This document shows, piece after piece, positions 32,107 through 42,407 of a stretch of 64,000 nucleotides of DNA; within the stretch, counting starts at the first letter, position 1; each line of letters opens with the position of its first letter. The position numbers and the translations under genes were made by a program. Source of the DNA: Hymenopus coronatus (Eukaryota > Arthropoda > Insecta > Mantodea > Hymenopodidae); the NCBI GenBank assembly GCA_030762935.1, contig CM060883.1:30870501-30934500 (forward strand), read 5' to 3'. The notes beneath the pieces were generated by a model, which worked only from the letters and a program-made list of their open reading frames with translations, was not told the DNA's origin and made no database searches.

Positions 32107-32948
32107 TTTACTTTCTCTATACGTGCTATGTATATAAAGTATAGAGAAGGTATTGCACTCCAAAAAATTCTATACCGAAATTTCACCGGAAATATAGGTT
32201 TTAGGGTCCCCTATATCCAAAAAAGGTATTTTCAGAAAAAGGTCCGTGTGACCGTGTGTCTGTGAACACGATAACTCAAAAACGAAAAGTCGGTAAAATA
32301 CCAAGTTTGGTATTTAAGTTTAGGATGCGACACGAAGATTTTGAGAAAAATCCCCCCACCGCAAACCACCCTTTACATGGAACTTTTTTCGAAATTTTTT
32401 ATTTTATAAAAAATGGCTCTAACGATTTTGATTAAAATATCGTATATTAAAGATATTTACATGACAAATAGAATGTATATTTTGAATTTTCTGGGAATAG
32501 CCTCTGAAGACTACTTTATTCTCGGTCAATTTTACGGAATTTTGCATAACTGCTAAACCGTAAGAGATGGACAAAAACTTACCACATAACAAATGTAAAG
32601 CACCTTAAAACACACAATTTATGTTATATACATTTTTACGTGGAGTTGATTTTTATTTTATTTTTAGATATTCCTTGTTTTTTTTTTTTTTTCAGCTATT
32701 AAGACTTATACTTTTCTCATACAGGACTTTGTGAACTCGTGTCCATACAAACAAAGGAACTTCAGTCGCAGAGCAACCAGCTTTTGACTATCAGTTTAAC
32801 CTATGGTACTCCCTTATTTCACTTTTACTAACAAGGAAGCAAGTAATAAGACTATTTCTGCTAATTTTTGCTCCATTAGATGAAGTAAATAGAATAATTT
32901 GTTGCAGTGATATAGAGAAAGTCATGTGAATGGAACACATCAGATTTT
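32107..32948 (-). mobile_element. HER copy 24, near full length
   Basis: CTTTCTCTATACGTGCTATG to GGAACACATCAGATTTTTTT. Short GT stretch (GTGTGACCGTGTGTC), and slightly shortened before GCGACACGAAG. Confidence 0.9.
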
Positions 32949-33997
32949 TTTAAATAACTTTCTGTTAAACTTAAAGTTATACATTTTTTTTTCACACTTT
33001 TACGCTGGAAAATATTCGCTGTAAGAAAATGTGAAGTTTCACTGTCTTTTAGGTACTTTAATCCGTGGTAATTAATTCTTTATGATTACTTTTATTGTAC
33101 TGTTTCAATGTTAAATGCTGGTCCATAAAACATGACTAACGAAGGAGATATTAACAGACAATAGATGTCTCTTCAGGCTGTTAACATTTCTTGGCTCTGA
33201 ACGTCAGGTATTTCTAGAGCATTATAAACTATGGGAATTATAAGACTATTATGTTAACATGAGAAGCTTCGGCGGTGCGGCTCTCGCTTTTCATTTGTTA
33301 ACGTTCCTTTTTAAGTGACATCTTTCTGTAATCTCTAAAGCCGGCGAGCGAGGAGGCCATATAACTGGTCCTATTACGCCAATCCAGCTTTATGGCGAGG
33401 GAGTGAATTCTGCTTTCACCTGTTTCTTATTTTCCTGGTGAACTTCGCAGCTATATTTCAACAGATTTACATTGCTACGCTTTATCCCCATAGGCGTATA
33501 TCACACACAAAAGCCCCAAACACTGAAGAAAATTGAATCGTAAGTTCGGATATGGGCATATCCATTTTATTTTCTTTCTTACTTCCTTTTTTCCAAGTTT
33601 AGTTTCTTTATTATTCAATTCTCCCGCGATAAAAAGGGGGAGAGGAAATAAAATTGAAAGGAAAATACCAGTAAAATATTTCTTCCGAATAACGATATTT
33701 ATTGTCGATTGTTTATATATATTTACTATTAGGCGACCTTAGAACAGAATAGGAGTATTGATAATAAATAAATTACTTGGAAAATTAGATATATTGTATT
33801 AAACATACGACTCCAATTTAAGTAAAATACTATAAATATTTAAATTATGAAGTAACACCTAGGATTCTTCAAGCATGAAAATTGCACGTCTACAAAATCT
33901 GGTGACCTTATTTAAATCTATCGCATCATAATTAAGACATTTTAAAGACCTGTGTCGGTTATATGCCCTGCTATTTTCTAATTTTTCCTAAATCATA
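32949..33997. other. unique sequence
   Basis: No gene or repeat recognised. A GC-richer patch at 33260-33450 has no coding signal I trust. Confidence 0.4.
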
Positions 33998-34109
33998 TTT
34001 TTACTTTCTCTACCATTTAAAGAAAATAAGAGGAGCACGTATAGCATTGCACCCAAAATTTCGATACCCAAATTTCACCGGAAATACGTTTCATGGCCCA
34101 CTATATATA

Positions 34110-34146
<37 letters not shown>

Positions 34147-34630
34147 TGTTAATAAATATACCCGTGTGTGGGTCTGTGAACAGCATAACGCAAAAACGAA
34201 ATTTGGAATAAATACCAAACTTGGGTACCCTTCAAGGATACGTCACGAAGATTTTTCAAGCTTATGGCCCATCCGAAACTACCCTTTGCATGGGACATTT
34301 TTCGAAAGTTTTGACTCTCTGAAAAATGGCACTAACCATTTTGATTTAAATACCATTTTATTAAAGACATTTATATGACAAATGAAGTGAACATCTTGAT
34401 ATTTTTCGGAATAGCCTTTGAAGTCCCCTTCTTTCTGGATGACTTATATAGCTGACAAACTGTAAGAGAAAGTCGAAATCTTACTCAAAAAATATAATCT
34501 GGCTAACGCACACATTTTAAGCCAAATCAATGTTTCCTGTGGAATTAACCATTTCCGAGATATTCTTTGCTTTTGGTTTAAATTTTCTGATATGCAAATT
34601 ACAAACTTAGTATTTAATTCCTGTGATAGT
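33998..34630 (-). mobile_element. HER copy 25, diverged, far end lost
   Basis: TTTTTACTTTCTCTACC, then AATTTCACCGGAAATACG, an (AAT)n run replacing the usual spacer, and ACGTCACGAAGATTTTTCAA; fades after TTTGGTTTAAATTTTC. Confidence 0.75.
34107..34144 (+). repeat. (AAT)n microsatellite in HER copy 25
   Basis: About 12 AAT units between the CACCGG block and the shortened GT zone. A run of Asn codons in one frame is an artefact of this. Confidence 0.95.
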
Positions 34631-34928
34631 ATTTCAAACAGTTTTCAACAACCGTCCGAAATACACCGCTATACATCTTCTCCTTCAAAGCATGAAGACT
34701 CCAATCTCTCAAAATATGCAGTATGCATAATAAGTACGAGTATTTAAACATCATAATAGCCATAGAATATGATGAAACTAAGCATGTTTATTGAAGAAAA
34801 AAGCGTGTATACTGAGAAGCTCATCTTTTCCCCTCCCTAGTGAAATGAATCAATTCCACACCACGTCGAAAGTTATGTTATTTACAAACTGGCAACAGTA
34901 CAGAAAATGGAACTCAATGCGTCCATAG
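34631..34928. other. spacer
   Basis: Nothing recognised. Confidence 0.4.
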
Positions 34929-35257
34929 CAATTTCTCTAGCCCATATGTATATATAATGTACATAATAGCTAGAGAAGGTATTGTATTACATTCAAAAAC
35001 CCGATGTCAAGATTTTGCTATAAATGTAAGTTTTGAGGTTCCCTGAGCCAAAAAAAGTTTTAGAAAAAGGTCCGTGTATGTGTAACTGTGGACAGTATAG
35101 CTCAAAAACGAAAAATCCGTTAAATAGCAAACTTTTATTTCAGTTAATATCTCCCAAGGATGCGACAGGAAGATTTTCAAGAAAATCCCTCTACCCCCAA
35201 CTACTGTTACATGGAAAACATTTCGAAAATTTTGATTTTCAAAAATGGCTCTAACGA
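34929..35257 (-). mobile_element. HER copy 26, half, joined head-on to copy 27
   Basis: AATTTCTCTAGCCCATATGT to AAATGGCTCTAACGATATGG, where orientation flips. Confidence 0.8.
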
Positions 35258-35702
35258 TATGGATATCTCGGAAATGATTAACACTACAAACATAATTATA
35301 TATGTCATAAATTGTATAGTTTAATAATCTTTATATTTTTTGTGTAGTAACATTTTGTCTATCTCTTACTTTATATAAATATCTTTAATATACAGGTTTT
35401 TAATTAAAATCGTTAGAGCTATTTTTGAGAAAAACAAATTTTTCGAAAATATTTCCATGTAAAGTGTAGTTCGGGGTGGGGGAGATTTTCTTGAAAGGCT
35501 ACGTGTCATTTCTTGGAAGATGCTGAACTTAAATATCAAGTTTGTTATTTAGCCGACTTTTTATTTTTGAGTGTTCACAGATTCACGGACACACTGACAC
35601 ACACGGACCCTTTTCTAAATTTTTGGGGGAATCGTGTATTTTTAGTGAAATCTTGGTATCGAATTTTTGGATGCAATGCAATATCTTCTCTACCTATGTG
35701 GC
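35258..35702 (+). mobile_element. HER copy 27, part a
   Basis: Plus-strand HER from ATCTCGGAAATGATTAAC to ATATCTTCTCTACCTATGTG, interrupted within the terminal hairpin by the mariner-like element. The last bases resume at 37127. Confidence 0.8.
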
Positions 35703-35810
35703 GCGTAATATAATTCCAACTTCGGTGGAGAAATAGAACTACTAAATGAAAGTGAAACTACTTTATTTGTGAAAAAGTGAAACAATATACATTTACATCA
35801 AAACTAACGT

Positions 35811-37010
35811 CAGCTCAGTGGCCCCCATCTTGAAGACGGCGCGGAAATGCCTCCAAGGCACGTCGCGCCATCTCTCGTAGAATGGCATTGATTTCCCGGC
35901 CGATGGTATCCTTCAACTCCTAATGATTTGCAAACGGTGCGAGAATACTTTTTCTTTCAATTATCCCCACAGAAATTATTCTGGAATTGCTTAATATGGA
36001 GATTGGGACGGCCAAGTTAAATCTCCAGAGCGAGAAATCAGTCGATTGGGGAACACTCATTGGAGAAAAACCATGGCTTGAAGTGCAGTATGTGGGATAG
36101 CAAAAGTTCCTGGAGTTCTGGCATGACAAAATTTTGCAAAGTTCAACATGTTGGTCAGAATTTACAGTTAGTGAGTGACCAACACAATCCTCGGAAAAAT
36201 ATGGACCAATAATCCCACACATTCCAATTGCACACCAGGGCTCATAAACTATGGCAGAATTTTGGTTTGTTTGTTCTCAAACTTTCTGAAGAAGAAGCTT
36301 GCTTCATCTGACTTCAACAGTTGGTTAAGCAACGCAACGCAACGAGCAGTTGACAGGCAGAGGGCAGCCCAACGGTGTGTTAGGATGGAATTCTCAAACA
36401 CTCCTTTGAATCTCCTTCACATAAAACTAACCTTCAATCCTCCTTACATAGCTTTTCGAATTCTGAAATCGCCCTTAGTGTATTTGAGAAAGGAAGACTC
36501 CTTAGAGTGGTAAGGAGGCCTTAAACCATCCTTACATGACTGGTTTTGCAATTTATAAAGCTTCCTTTACTGTGAAGAATGTCCTTAATGAAGGAAGCCT
36601 TAAGGAGATATTTTAGGTACGTTTAAGAATTCCACCCTTAGTCATGTTCCTATTCTTGCAAGAATTTCACCACGTAATGACGGGAATGTGGGGGTACAGG
36701 ATGGGTGAAAATGAGGCTGAGGAGTGACAGGAGGTAGCAAGTGTGCTCCTCAACGGTTGCCAGTCATGGTGCAATGGCCCTTGTGCACGGCTGCTGTAAT
36801 TAATTTACAAAATGTTTATTTTGAATTGAAGTTTTGAAGTCCAAGCAACTCTTGAAGGATGGTAAGGAGCTTAGCTGTAGCAGCTGTTGGTTTGGTTAAG
36901 CAGCCATCTGTGCCAGTGTTGATACAGGCAGAGCTGCGTTTCAGTTTGGGAACGCGTAACAATGAAGGCTTCTACAGCTGCAATCCTTGTCTGTACGAGA
37001 CAACAATCCA
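35811..37010 (-). pseudogene. mariner-like transposase, decayed
   Basis: Minus-strand pieces in family order are RIAAVEAFIVTRSQTETQLC (N-terminal helix-turn-helix); then, after a long degraded and MITE-interrupted part, MCGIIGPYFSEDCVGHSLTV followed by NSDQHVELCKIL (catalytic core region after the first Asp); then SVPQSTDFSLW; and a C-terminus ELKDTIGREINAILREMARR followed by LEAFPRRLQDGGH and a stop. Several frame changes and stops separate them. The family cuts and pastes DNA at TA sites. This copy cannot be active. Confidence 0.75.
36383..36637. mobile_element. 255-bp MITE with TTA target duplication (PIF/Harbinger-like)
   Basis: The left end GGATGGAATTCTCAAAC..CC and the inverse of the right end GGGTGGAATTCTTAAAC..CC match at 17 of 22. 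TTA flanks at 36380-36382 and 36638-36640. Internal CTCCTTACAT, AAGGAGGCCTTAA and CCTTAAGGAG motifs make it strongly self-complementary. No coding sequence. TTA duplication with G-rich ends points to PIF/Harbinger. Confidence 0.7.
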
Positions 37011-37126
37011 CAGCGTACCAATTGCGAAAATTCTAGCCGTATAATATCTGTTTCATGCGCATGCGCACCGCAATTTGAACAGGAATACCAAGTAAAATTG
37101 GAGATAGATTACGCACCCCCCTGTAT

Positions 37127-37148
37127 ATACGAAATACAGAAAGTAAAA
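37127..37148 (+). mobile_element. HER copy 27, part b (terminal bases)
   Basis: ATACGAAATACAGAAAGTAAAAA completes the hairpin end interrupted by the mariner-like element. Confidence 0.7.
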
Positions 37149-38010
37149 ATCTGATGTGTTCCATTCACATGACTTTCTCTACCACTCTGCAGCAACTTAT
37201 TGTTAAAAAGCTTATGCTTCTATTTACTTCATGCTAATCGAGAAAAAAATTAGCACAAATAGTCTTATTACTTGCTTCCTTGTAAGCAGAAGGGAAATAA
37301 GGGAGTACTATAGGCTAAACCAATAATGAAAAGCTGGTTGCTATGTGACTGAAGCTTCTTTGTTTGTATGGACAGGAGTTGACAAATTCCTGTATGAGCA
37401 AAGTTAAGTTTTTCAAAGCTGAAACCAAGAAAAAGGAATATCTCAAAAATGATCAACTCCACGAAAAAAATGTATATAACATAAATTGTGTGTTTTAACG
37501 TGCTCTACGTTTTTTGTGGGATAAGTTTTTGTCCATCTCTTACCGTTTAGTAGTTATGCAAAATTCATCCAGAATAAAGTAGTCTTCAGAGGCTATTCCC
37601 AGAAGATTCAAAATATTTACTTTATTTGTCAGGTAAATATCTTTAATGTACAACATTTTAATCAAAATCGTTAGAGCCATTTTTTAGAAAATAAAAATGT
37701 TCTAAAAATCTTCTATGTAAAGGGTAGTTTGGGGTGGGGGATTTTTCTCAAAATCTTCGTGTCGCATCCCTGAAGATACTAAACTTAAATACCAAGTTTG
37801 GTATTTTACCGACTTTTCGTTTTTGAGTTATCATGTTCATGGACACACTGACACACGACACACACACGGAACTTTTTCTGAATATACTTTTTTTGGATAC
37901 AAGGGACCCTAAAACATATATTTCCGGTGAAATCTCGGTATCAAAAATTTTGGTGGAGTGCAATACCTTCTCTATTCACTATGTATATAGTACGTATAGA
38001 GAAAGTAAAA
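37149..38010 (+). mobile_element. HER copy 28, full length
   Basis: AAATCTGATGTGTTCCATTC directly after the end of copy 27, to GTATAGAGAAAGTAAAAAGG. The best-preserved plus-strand copy in this stretch. Confidence 0.9.
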
Positions 38011-38038
38011 AGGAGCGCTATTGTAATTGGAAGATGTC

Positions 38039-38071
38039 TTTTGCTTTCTCTAGCCCTGTGTGTACAGTGTG
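38039..38071 (-). mobile_element. HER copy 29, part a (hairpin arm)
   Basis: TTTTGCTTTCTCTAGCCCTGTG up to TGTACAGTG, then a LINE; continues at 38717. Confidence 0.65.
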
Positions 38072-38716
38072 AATGAATGAATGAATGAATGAATGAATAA
38101 GTGTGTTTATTGACATAGCAATATCATACATAGAATTTCAACAATCGCAAGGGTCCACAGACCGTACGTGCTTTTGTAATATACACTAAAAAGCAATATT
38201 AAAACAGCAACAAAGAATTAAAATAGTAAACCCGAAAATAAAGATACACAGATATTCAAATATAGCAATTTAAATTTATAGCACGAGTACACCTTCATAA
38301 ATGCACCCTCTTATAATAGACAATTACACTTAAAAGAAATATATGCATTTAATATATACACAATATATAAAACCACAATACAACAGTGACCTAAGCATAT
38401 CATAATATATATGCATATATGAGAGAACATTGTAGTCACTTTTGTTTAGTTGTTTTTATCCCCCCCCCCTTCTCTATTGGCAGCCTTCTCAGATCTCAGC
38501 TTCTTGCGTTAAGTATAAATTTACCCACCCGTCCACGTCTTCCGTGCCTGCCTGTAACGTCCAACATGCTTCTAGCTCTACATTCGTGGTGGTAAAGAAT
38601 CGAGGTAAATATTTTTCCCGCCATTCCTACGTACCCCTGCATCTTGCCAAGATGTGGATCCACGACCCTTCCTCCTCGCAAATGGGACAGATTTTCGTAC
38701 CATTCTCGTCAGCAAT
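38072..38716 (-). mobile_element. LINE 3' end with (CATT)n tail
   Basis: Read on the minus strand: a protein C-terminus (38500-38710), a 3' UTR of about 380 bp, AATAAA (in CAATAAACACACTT) and a (CATT)n tail ending at 38072. HER sequence on both sides (TGTACAGTG and TGTACAATG) looks like the target duplication of about 10 bp. 5' truncated. Confidence 0.75.
38495..38710 (-). pseudogene. LINE protein C-terminus with CCHC-type zinc motif
   Basis: The minus strand reads NGTKICPICEEEGSWIHILA then RC, i.e. C-x2-C-x8-H-x4-C, the zinc knuckle that many non-LTR reverse transcriptases carry after the RT domain. One in-frame TAG follows, then EWREKYLPRFFTTTNVELEA and DVDGWVNLYLTQEAEI to a stop. The motif binds nucleic acid in intact proteins. 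The TAG and missing RT make this a relic. Confidence 0.7.
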
Positions 38717-39430
38717 TTTTGATATGTACAATGTACATAGTGGATAGAGAAGGTACTGTTTTCCACCCAAAAATTCGATACCGAGATTTCACCGGAAATA
38801 TATATGCTTTGGGGTCTCCTGAGTCCGAAGAAAATATTTTTAGAAAAAGGTCCGTATGTAACAGTGGACAGCATACCTCAAAAACAAAAAGACCGTTGAA
38901 TACCAAACTTTGTATTCAGCTTTATTATCTTCCAAGGATACGACACGAAGATTTTCAAAAAATTCCTCCCATTACAAACTACCCTTTACATGGAAAAAGT
39001 TTCTGAAATTAAAACTTACAGCATAAAAATGTATAGATCTCGTCAAAACACACAGTGTATGTCCTTTACGTTTTTTTTGTTTTTTTTGTGGAGTTAGCCG
39101 TTTTCGAGATATTCTTTGTTATTGGTTTCAATTGTGGAGTACTTATACTTTTTTGAGACAGGAAGTATCCGTTTATGATTTGTTCTACTCTTGACCAAGC
39201 AAAGAAACGATTTCAATGACAATCGCATAACGATACATTTTAAAACATTTGACTATCAGTTTAGCCTAGTATATTCCCTTATTTTCTTCGTACTTATAAG
39301 GTACTAAGTAATAAGAACATTCTGCTAGTAATTATCTCGATTAGCATTGTGTAGAGAGAAGAATAATCTTATATAAGAAGTTTATAGCAAAGCTAGAGAA
39401 AGTCATGTGAGTGTAACACATCCGATTTTT
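38717..39430 (-). mobile_element. HER copy 29, part b (type-B)
   Basis: Resumes in the palindrome (TGTACAATGTACATAGTGG) and ends GTAACACATCCGATTTTTT. The body lacks the central part and continues as type-B (GACAATCGCATAACG). Confidence 0.8.
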
Positions 39431-39789
39431 TCTCATATAAATATCTTTAATATGCAGGTTTTTAATCAAAATCGTTAGGGCTATATTTGGGAAAATCAAA
39501 ATTTTTCCATGTAAAGTGTAATTTGAGGTGGGGGGGGTTCTTGAAAGGCAACGTGTCGCTTCTTTGGAAGATGCTGCACTTAAATATCAAGTTTGGTATT
39601 TAATCGACTTTTTATTTTTTGAGTGTTCACAGATTTACGGACACACTGACACACAGGACCTTTATCTATTTTTTTGGATTCAGGGGGCCTTAAAACCTGC
39701 ATTTCCAGTGAAATCTCGGTATCGAATTTTTTGATGGAATGCAATACCTACTCTATGTACTTCATACGAAGTAGAGAAAGTAGAAAGGA
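39431..39789 (+). mobile_element. HER copy 30, 3' half
   Basis: CATATAAATATCTTTAATATGC to GAAGTAGAGAAAGTAGAAAGG. Similar to the 3' half of copy 27. Confidence 0.8.
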
Positions 39790-40215
39790 GTTGCATTGTA
39801 ATTAGAAGATGTGTTTTTTTTTTACCACAATGCCAGTCTGTGTAGTAAAAGCTGCTGGACCTCGACCGGAATCGAAGTGGAGCCAGTCGTGAAGGGAGAC
39901 AGCTTTGTTACAAGAAGCACGTTCTAACGTAATACGACCTGATTTACTTACAAGCACACCGTGCACTGCTAAGGTTTCCTTGAGAGTGAGAAATGACACT
40001 AGCCGCTTCCCTGCTCGGCTCATTGCTACCTAACCTTGACCACCTACTAAGAGTATTATACACGCGCTACAGACATTTTTGGTGATCCATCCATTTCGAC
40101 TCGCATTTCTTCTTCTTCTTCAGTTAAGATTCCCGTCATTTCTCCGGGCGCACTTCATCTGGGGATTATTGTGCTATCTGTATCGTTTAGAGCCAACCCA
40201 TTACACCTGCACCCC
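39790..40215. other. unique spacer
   Basis: A 73-codon minus-strand frame at 39802-40023 shows no recognisable domain. TTCTTCTTCTTCAG at 40110 is a simple repeat. Confidence 0.3.
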
Positions 40216-41076
40216 TTAAAAATTTGATGTGTTACACTCACATGACTTTCTCTAGCCATTCTACAAACTTCTTACACAAGATTATTCTTCTTTCTTCACC
40301 TTGTTAATCGAGGTATTCAGTACAATGTTATTACTTAGTTCCTTATAAGCAGGAAGAAATTAAGGGAATACACTAGGCTAAATCAATAGTCAAATGTTTT
40401 AAACGCTGTCGTTATGCGATTCTCATTATAAATCGCTTCTTTTCTTGGCAAGGAGTAGAAAAAAGAAAAACGGACACTCCCGTCTCAGAAAAGTATAAGT
40501 ACTTCACAACTGAAACTAATAACAATGGAATACCTCCAAAACGGTAAGCTCCACGAAAAAAATGTACGTGACGTAAGTTGTGTATTTTAAGAAGGCCTAC
40601 ATTTTTTGTATAGTAAGTTTTTGTCTATATCTTACGGTTTACTAGTTATGCCAAATTAAGCAAAATTCATCCAGAATAAACAGGTCTTTAGAAGCTATTC
40701 CCAGAAAATTCAAGATATACATTTTATTTGTCAGGTAAATATATTTAATACAGAATATTTTAATCAAAACCGTTAAGAGCCATTTTTAAGAAAATCAAGA
40801 TTTTCGAAAAAAGTTCCATGTAAAGGGTAGTTTGGGGTGGGGGTTTTCTCAAATCTTCGTGTCGCATCCCTGGAAGATACTGAACTTAAATACCAAGTTT
40901 GGTATTTTAGCTACTTTTCGTTTTTGAGTTATCGTGTTCAAAGACACACGGACACACACACACACACGGACCTTTTTCTGGAAATGTTTTTTTTTGATTC
41001 AGGGGGTCCCAAAACATGTATTTCCGGTGAAATCTCGACATCGAATTTTTGGGTGGAATGCAATACTTCTCTATCA
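40216..41076 (+). mobile_element. HER copy 31 (type-B), hairpin end lost
   Basis: AAAATTTGATGTGTTACACTC to CAATACTTCTCTATC, where copy 32 begins. Contains the type-B segment CGGACACTCCCGTC. Confidence 0.85.
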
Positions 41077-41222
41077 TTGCCAAGTTTGGTATTTAACGGT
41101 CTTTTAGTTTTTGAGCTATGCTGTCCACAGGCACACACGGACCTTTTTCTAAAAATGCTTTTTTTTTACTTAGGAGACCTCAAAACATATTAGTAGTAAA
41201 ATCTCGGTACCGAATTCTTTTT
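41077..41222 (+). mobile_element. HER copy 32, part a
   Basis: Starts at ATTGCCAAGTTTGGTATT, joined to copy 31 in the same orientation; runs to TCTCGGTACCGAATTC, where SINE-D copy 3 is inserted. Confidence 0.8.
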
Positions 41223-41521
41223 TGTCGCCCTTCATGGTGTAATGGTTGCCGTGCTGACTTCATATACCCAAAGTCGCGGGTTCAAACCCGGGGGAGGACG
41301 ATGGATTTTTTTCGGGTGTAAAAATCCTTAGCATGGCTTTCTTCGGAAGGGAAGTAAAGCCGTTGGTCCCGTGTCGTAGATTTACGGCACGTAAAAGAAC
41401 CTCAAACCTGATAGAGAGGCCTCTGAGCAAAATTAAGCGGCCTTTCACGCCCAATTTAGAATGGGACGCTGAGAACCACAGCAGTTAAAGAGCGTCCATA
41501 AATAACACGCCATTTCCATTT
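41223..41521 (+). mobile_element. SINE-D copy 3, complete
   Basis: Head CGCCCTTCATGGTGTAATGG, B box GGGTTCAAACCC, and full body to AAGAGCGTCCATAAATAACA. HER sequence TACCGAATTCTTT and TACCGAACTTTT on the two sides is a slightly decayed target duplication. Confidence 0.9.
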
Positions 41522-41596
41522 TACCGAACTTTTAGGCAGAATACAATACTTCCTCCATACTTTTTTTACATAGTACGTGTAGAAAAAGTAAAAAAC
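41522..41596 (+). mobile_element. HER copy 32, part b
   Basis: TACCGAACTTTTAGGCAGAA to GTGTAGAAAAAGTAAAAAA completes the element. Confidence 0.8.
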
Positions 41597-41829
41597 CTAT
41601 GTAAAGGAGGAAGATCCAGCAGATTTTGAACCGCTGATCTCACTTTACGAGTCCAGGCTAAATAATTGAGTGATGCCGGGAACCGGTAGCGTTAGTTTTT
41701 TAGGTATTCACCTTCCTGTGCCACTTATTTTATTTATGTTTTGTGGGTGGGGCTTGAAGTGGTACTATATCAAATCGTGTATTTAACTAACGCCTGAGAG
41801 AAACCACACTCTCTCAAAAAGCCAGTAGC

Positions 41830-42058
41830 CGCCCTCCGTGGTGTAATGGTTCTTATACCCAAGGTCGCGGGTTCAAATCCGGCGGGTGTAGCATGCCTTC
41901 CTTCGGAAGGGAAGTAAAGCCATTGGTCCCATGCCGTAGCCTGATAGAGAGGCCTCTGAGCAAAATTAAGAGGTCTTTCACACCCAATTTAGAATGGGAC
42001 GCTGAGAACCACAGCCGTTAAAGAGCTTCCTAAATAACACTCCATTTACATTTACAGA
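41830..42058 (+). mobile_element. SINE-D copy 4, internally deleted
   Basis: GCCGCCCTCCGTGGTGTAATGG, then a shortened head and a body lacking the TTTTTCGGGTGTAAAAATCC and ACGGCACG segments; ends ACCACAGCCGTTAAAGAGC. Confidence 0.85.
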
Positions 42059-42407
42059 AGACAGTTCACTCGATTTGAAAATGTTATACTGCCTGAGTCA
42101 TCTCAATCAGCACATTAGGTAGTTTATGTATTATTTGTTTTAATGACGTATAGAGGGTAATCTAAGTGTTTACGATGACGAGCAAGTGTTATTCAAGGAC
42201 ACCTAAGTGCAAGTGTTTCAGCGGCGCATTTTGAAGAATGTTTATGGCTCTATTAGCACACTTCGTGATACACGCATTCATTGAAGATTGGTAAACCACC
42301 ACAGTCACTTAGCAATTCCTCGGTAACAATACATGATGGCTGGAAATTCAAGCACGCTCAAGAAGAAATCTGCGAGGGCATTTCAATAAGTATTCGTGTT
42401 AGAAATG
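42059..42407. other. unique spacer
   Basis: Nothing recognised. Confidence 0.4.

Larger units (their letters stand above)
35703..37126 (-). mobile_element. mariner-like element (DUF4817 type), nearly complete
   Basis: The left end GGCGCGTAATATAATTCCAAC and the inverse of the right end TACAGGGGGGTGCGTAATC..TCTCC form imperfect TIRs with TA on both outer sides (CCTA| and |TATA). The element is about 1.4 kb, the usual size for the family once the 255-bp MITE inside it is allowed for. It sits inside the terminal hairpin of HER copy 27. Confidence 0.7.

Noticed and set aside
34107..34144. Poly-asparagine protein segment
   Set aside because: It is an (AAT)n microsatellite inside a HER copy.
36859..37044. 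A plus-strand 61-codon frame
   Set aside because: It is antisense to the N-terminal part of the mariner-like transposase relic.
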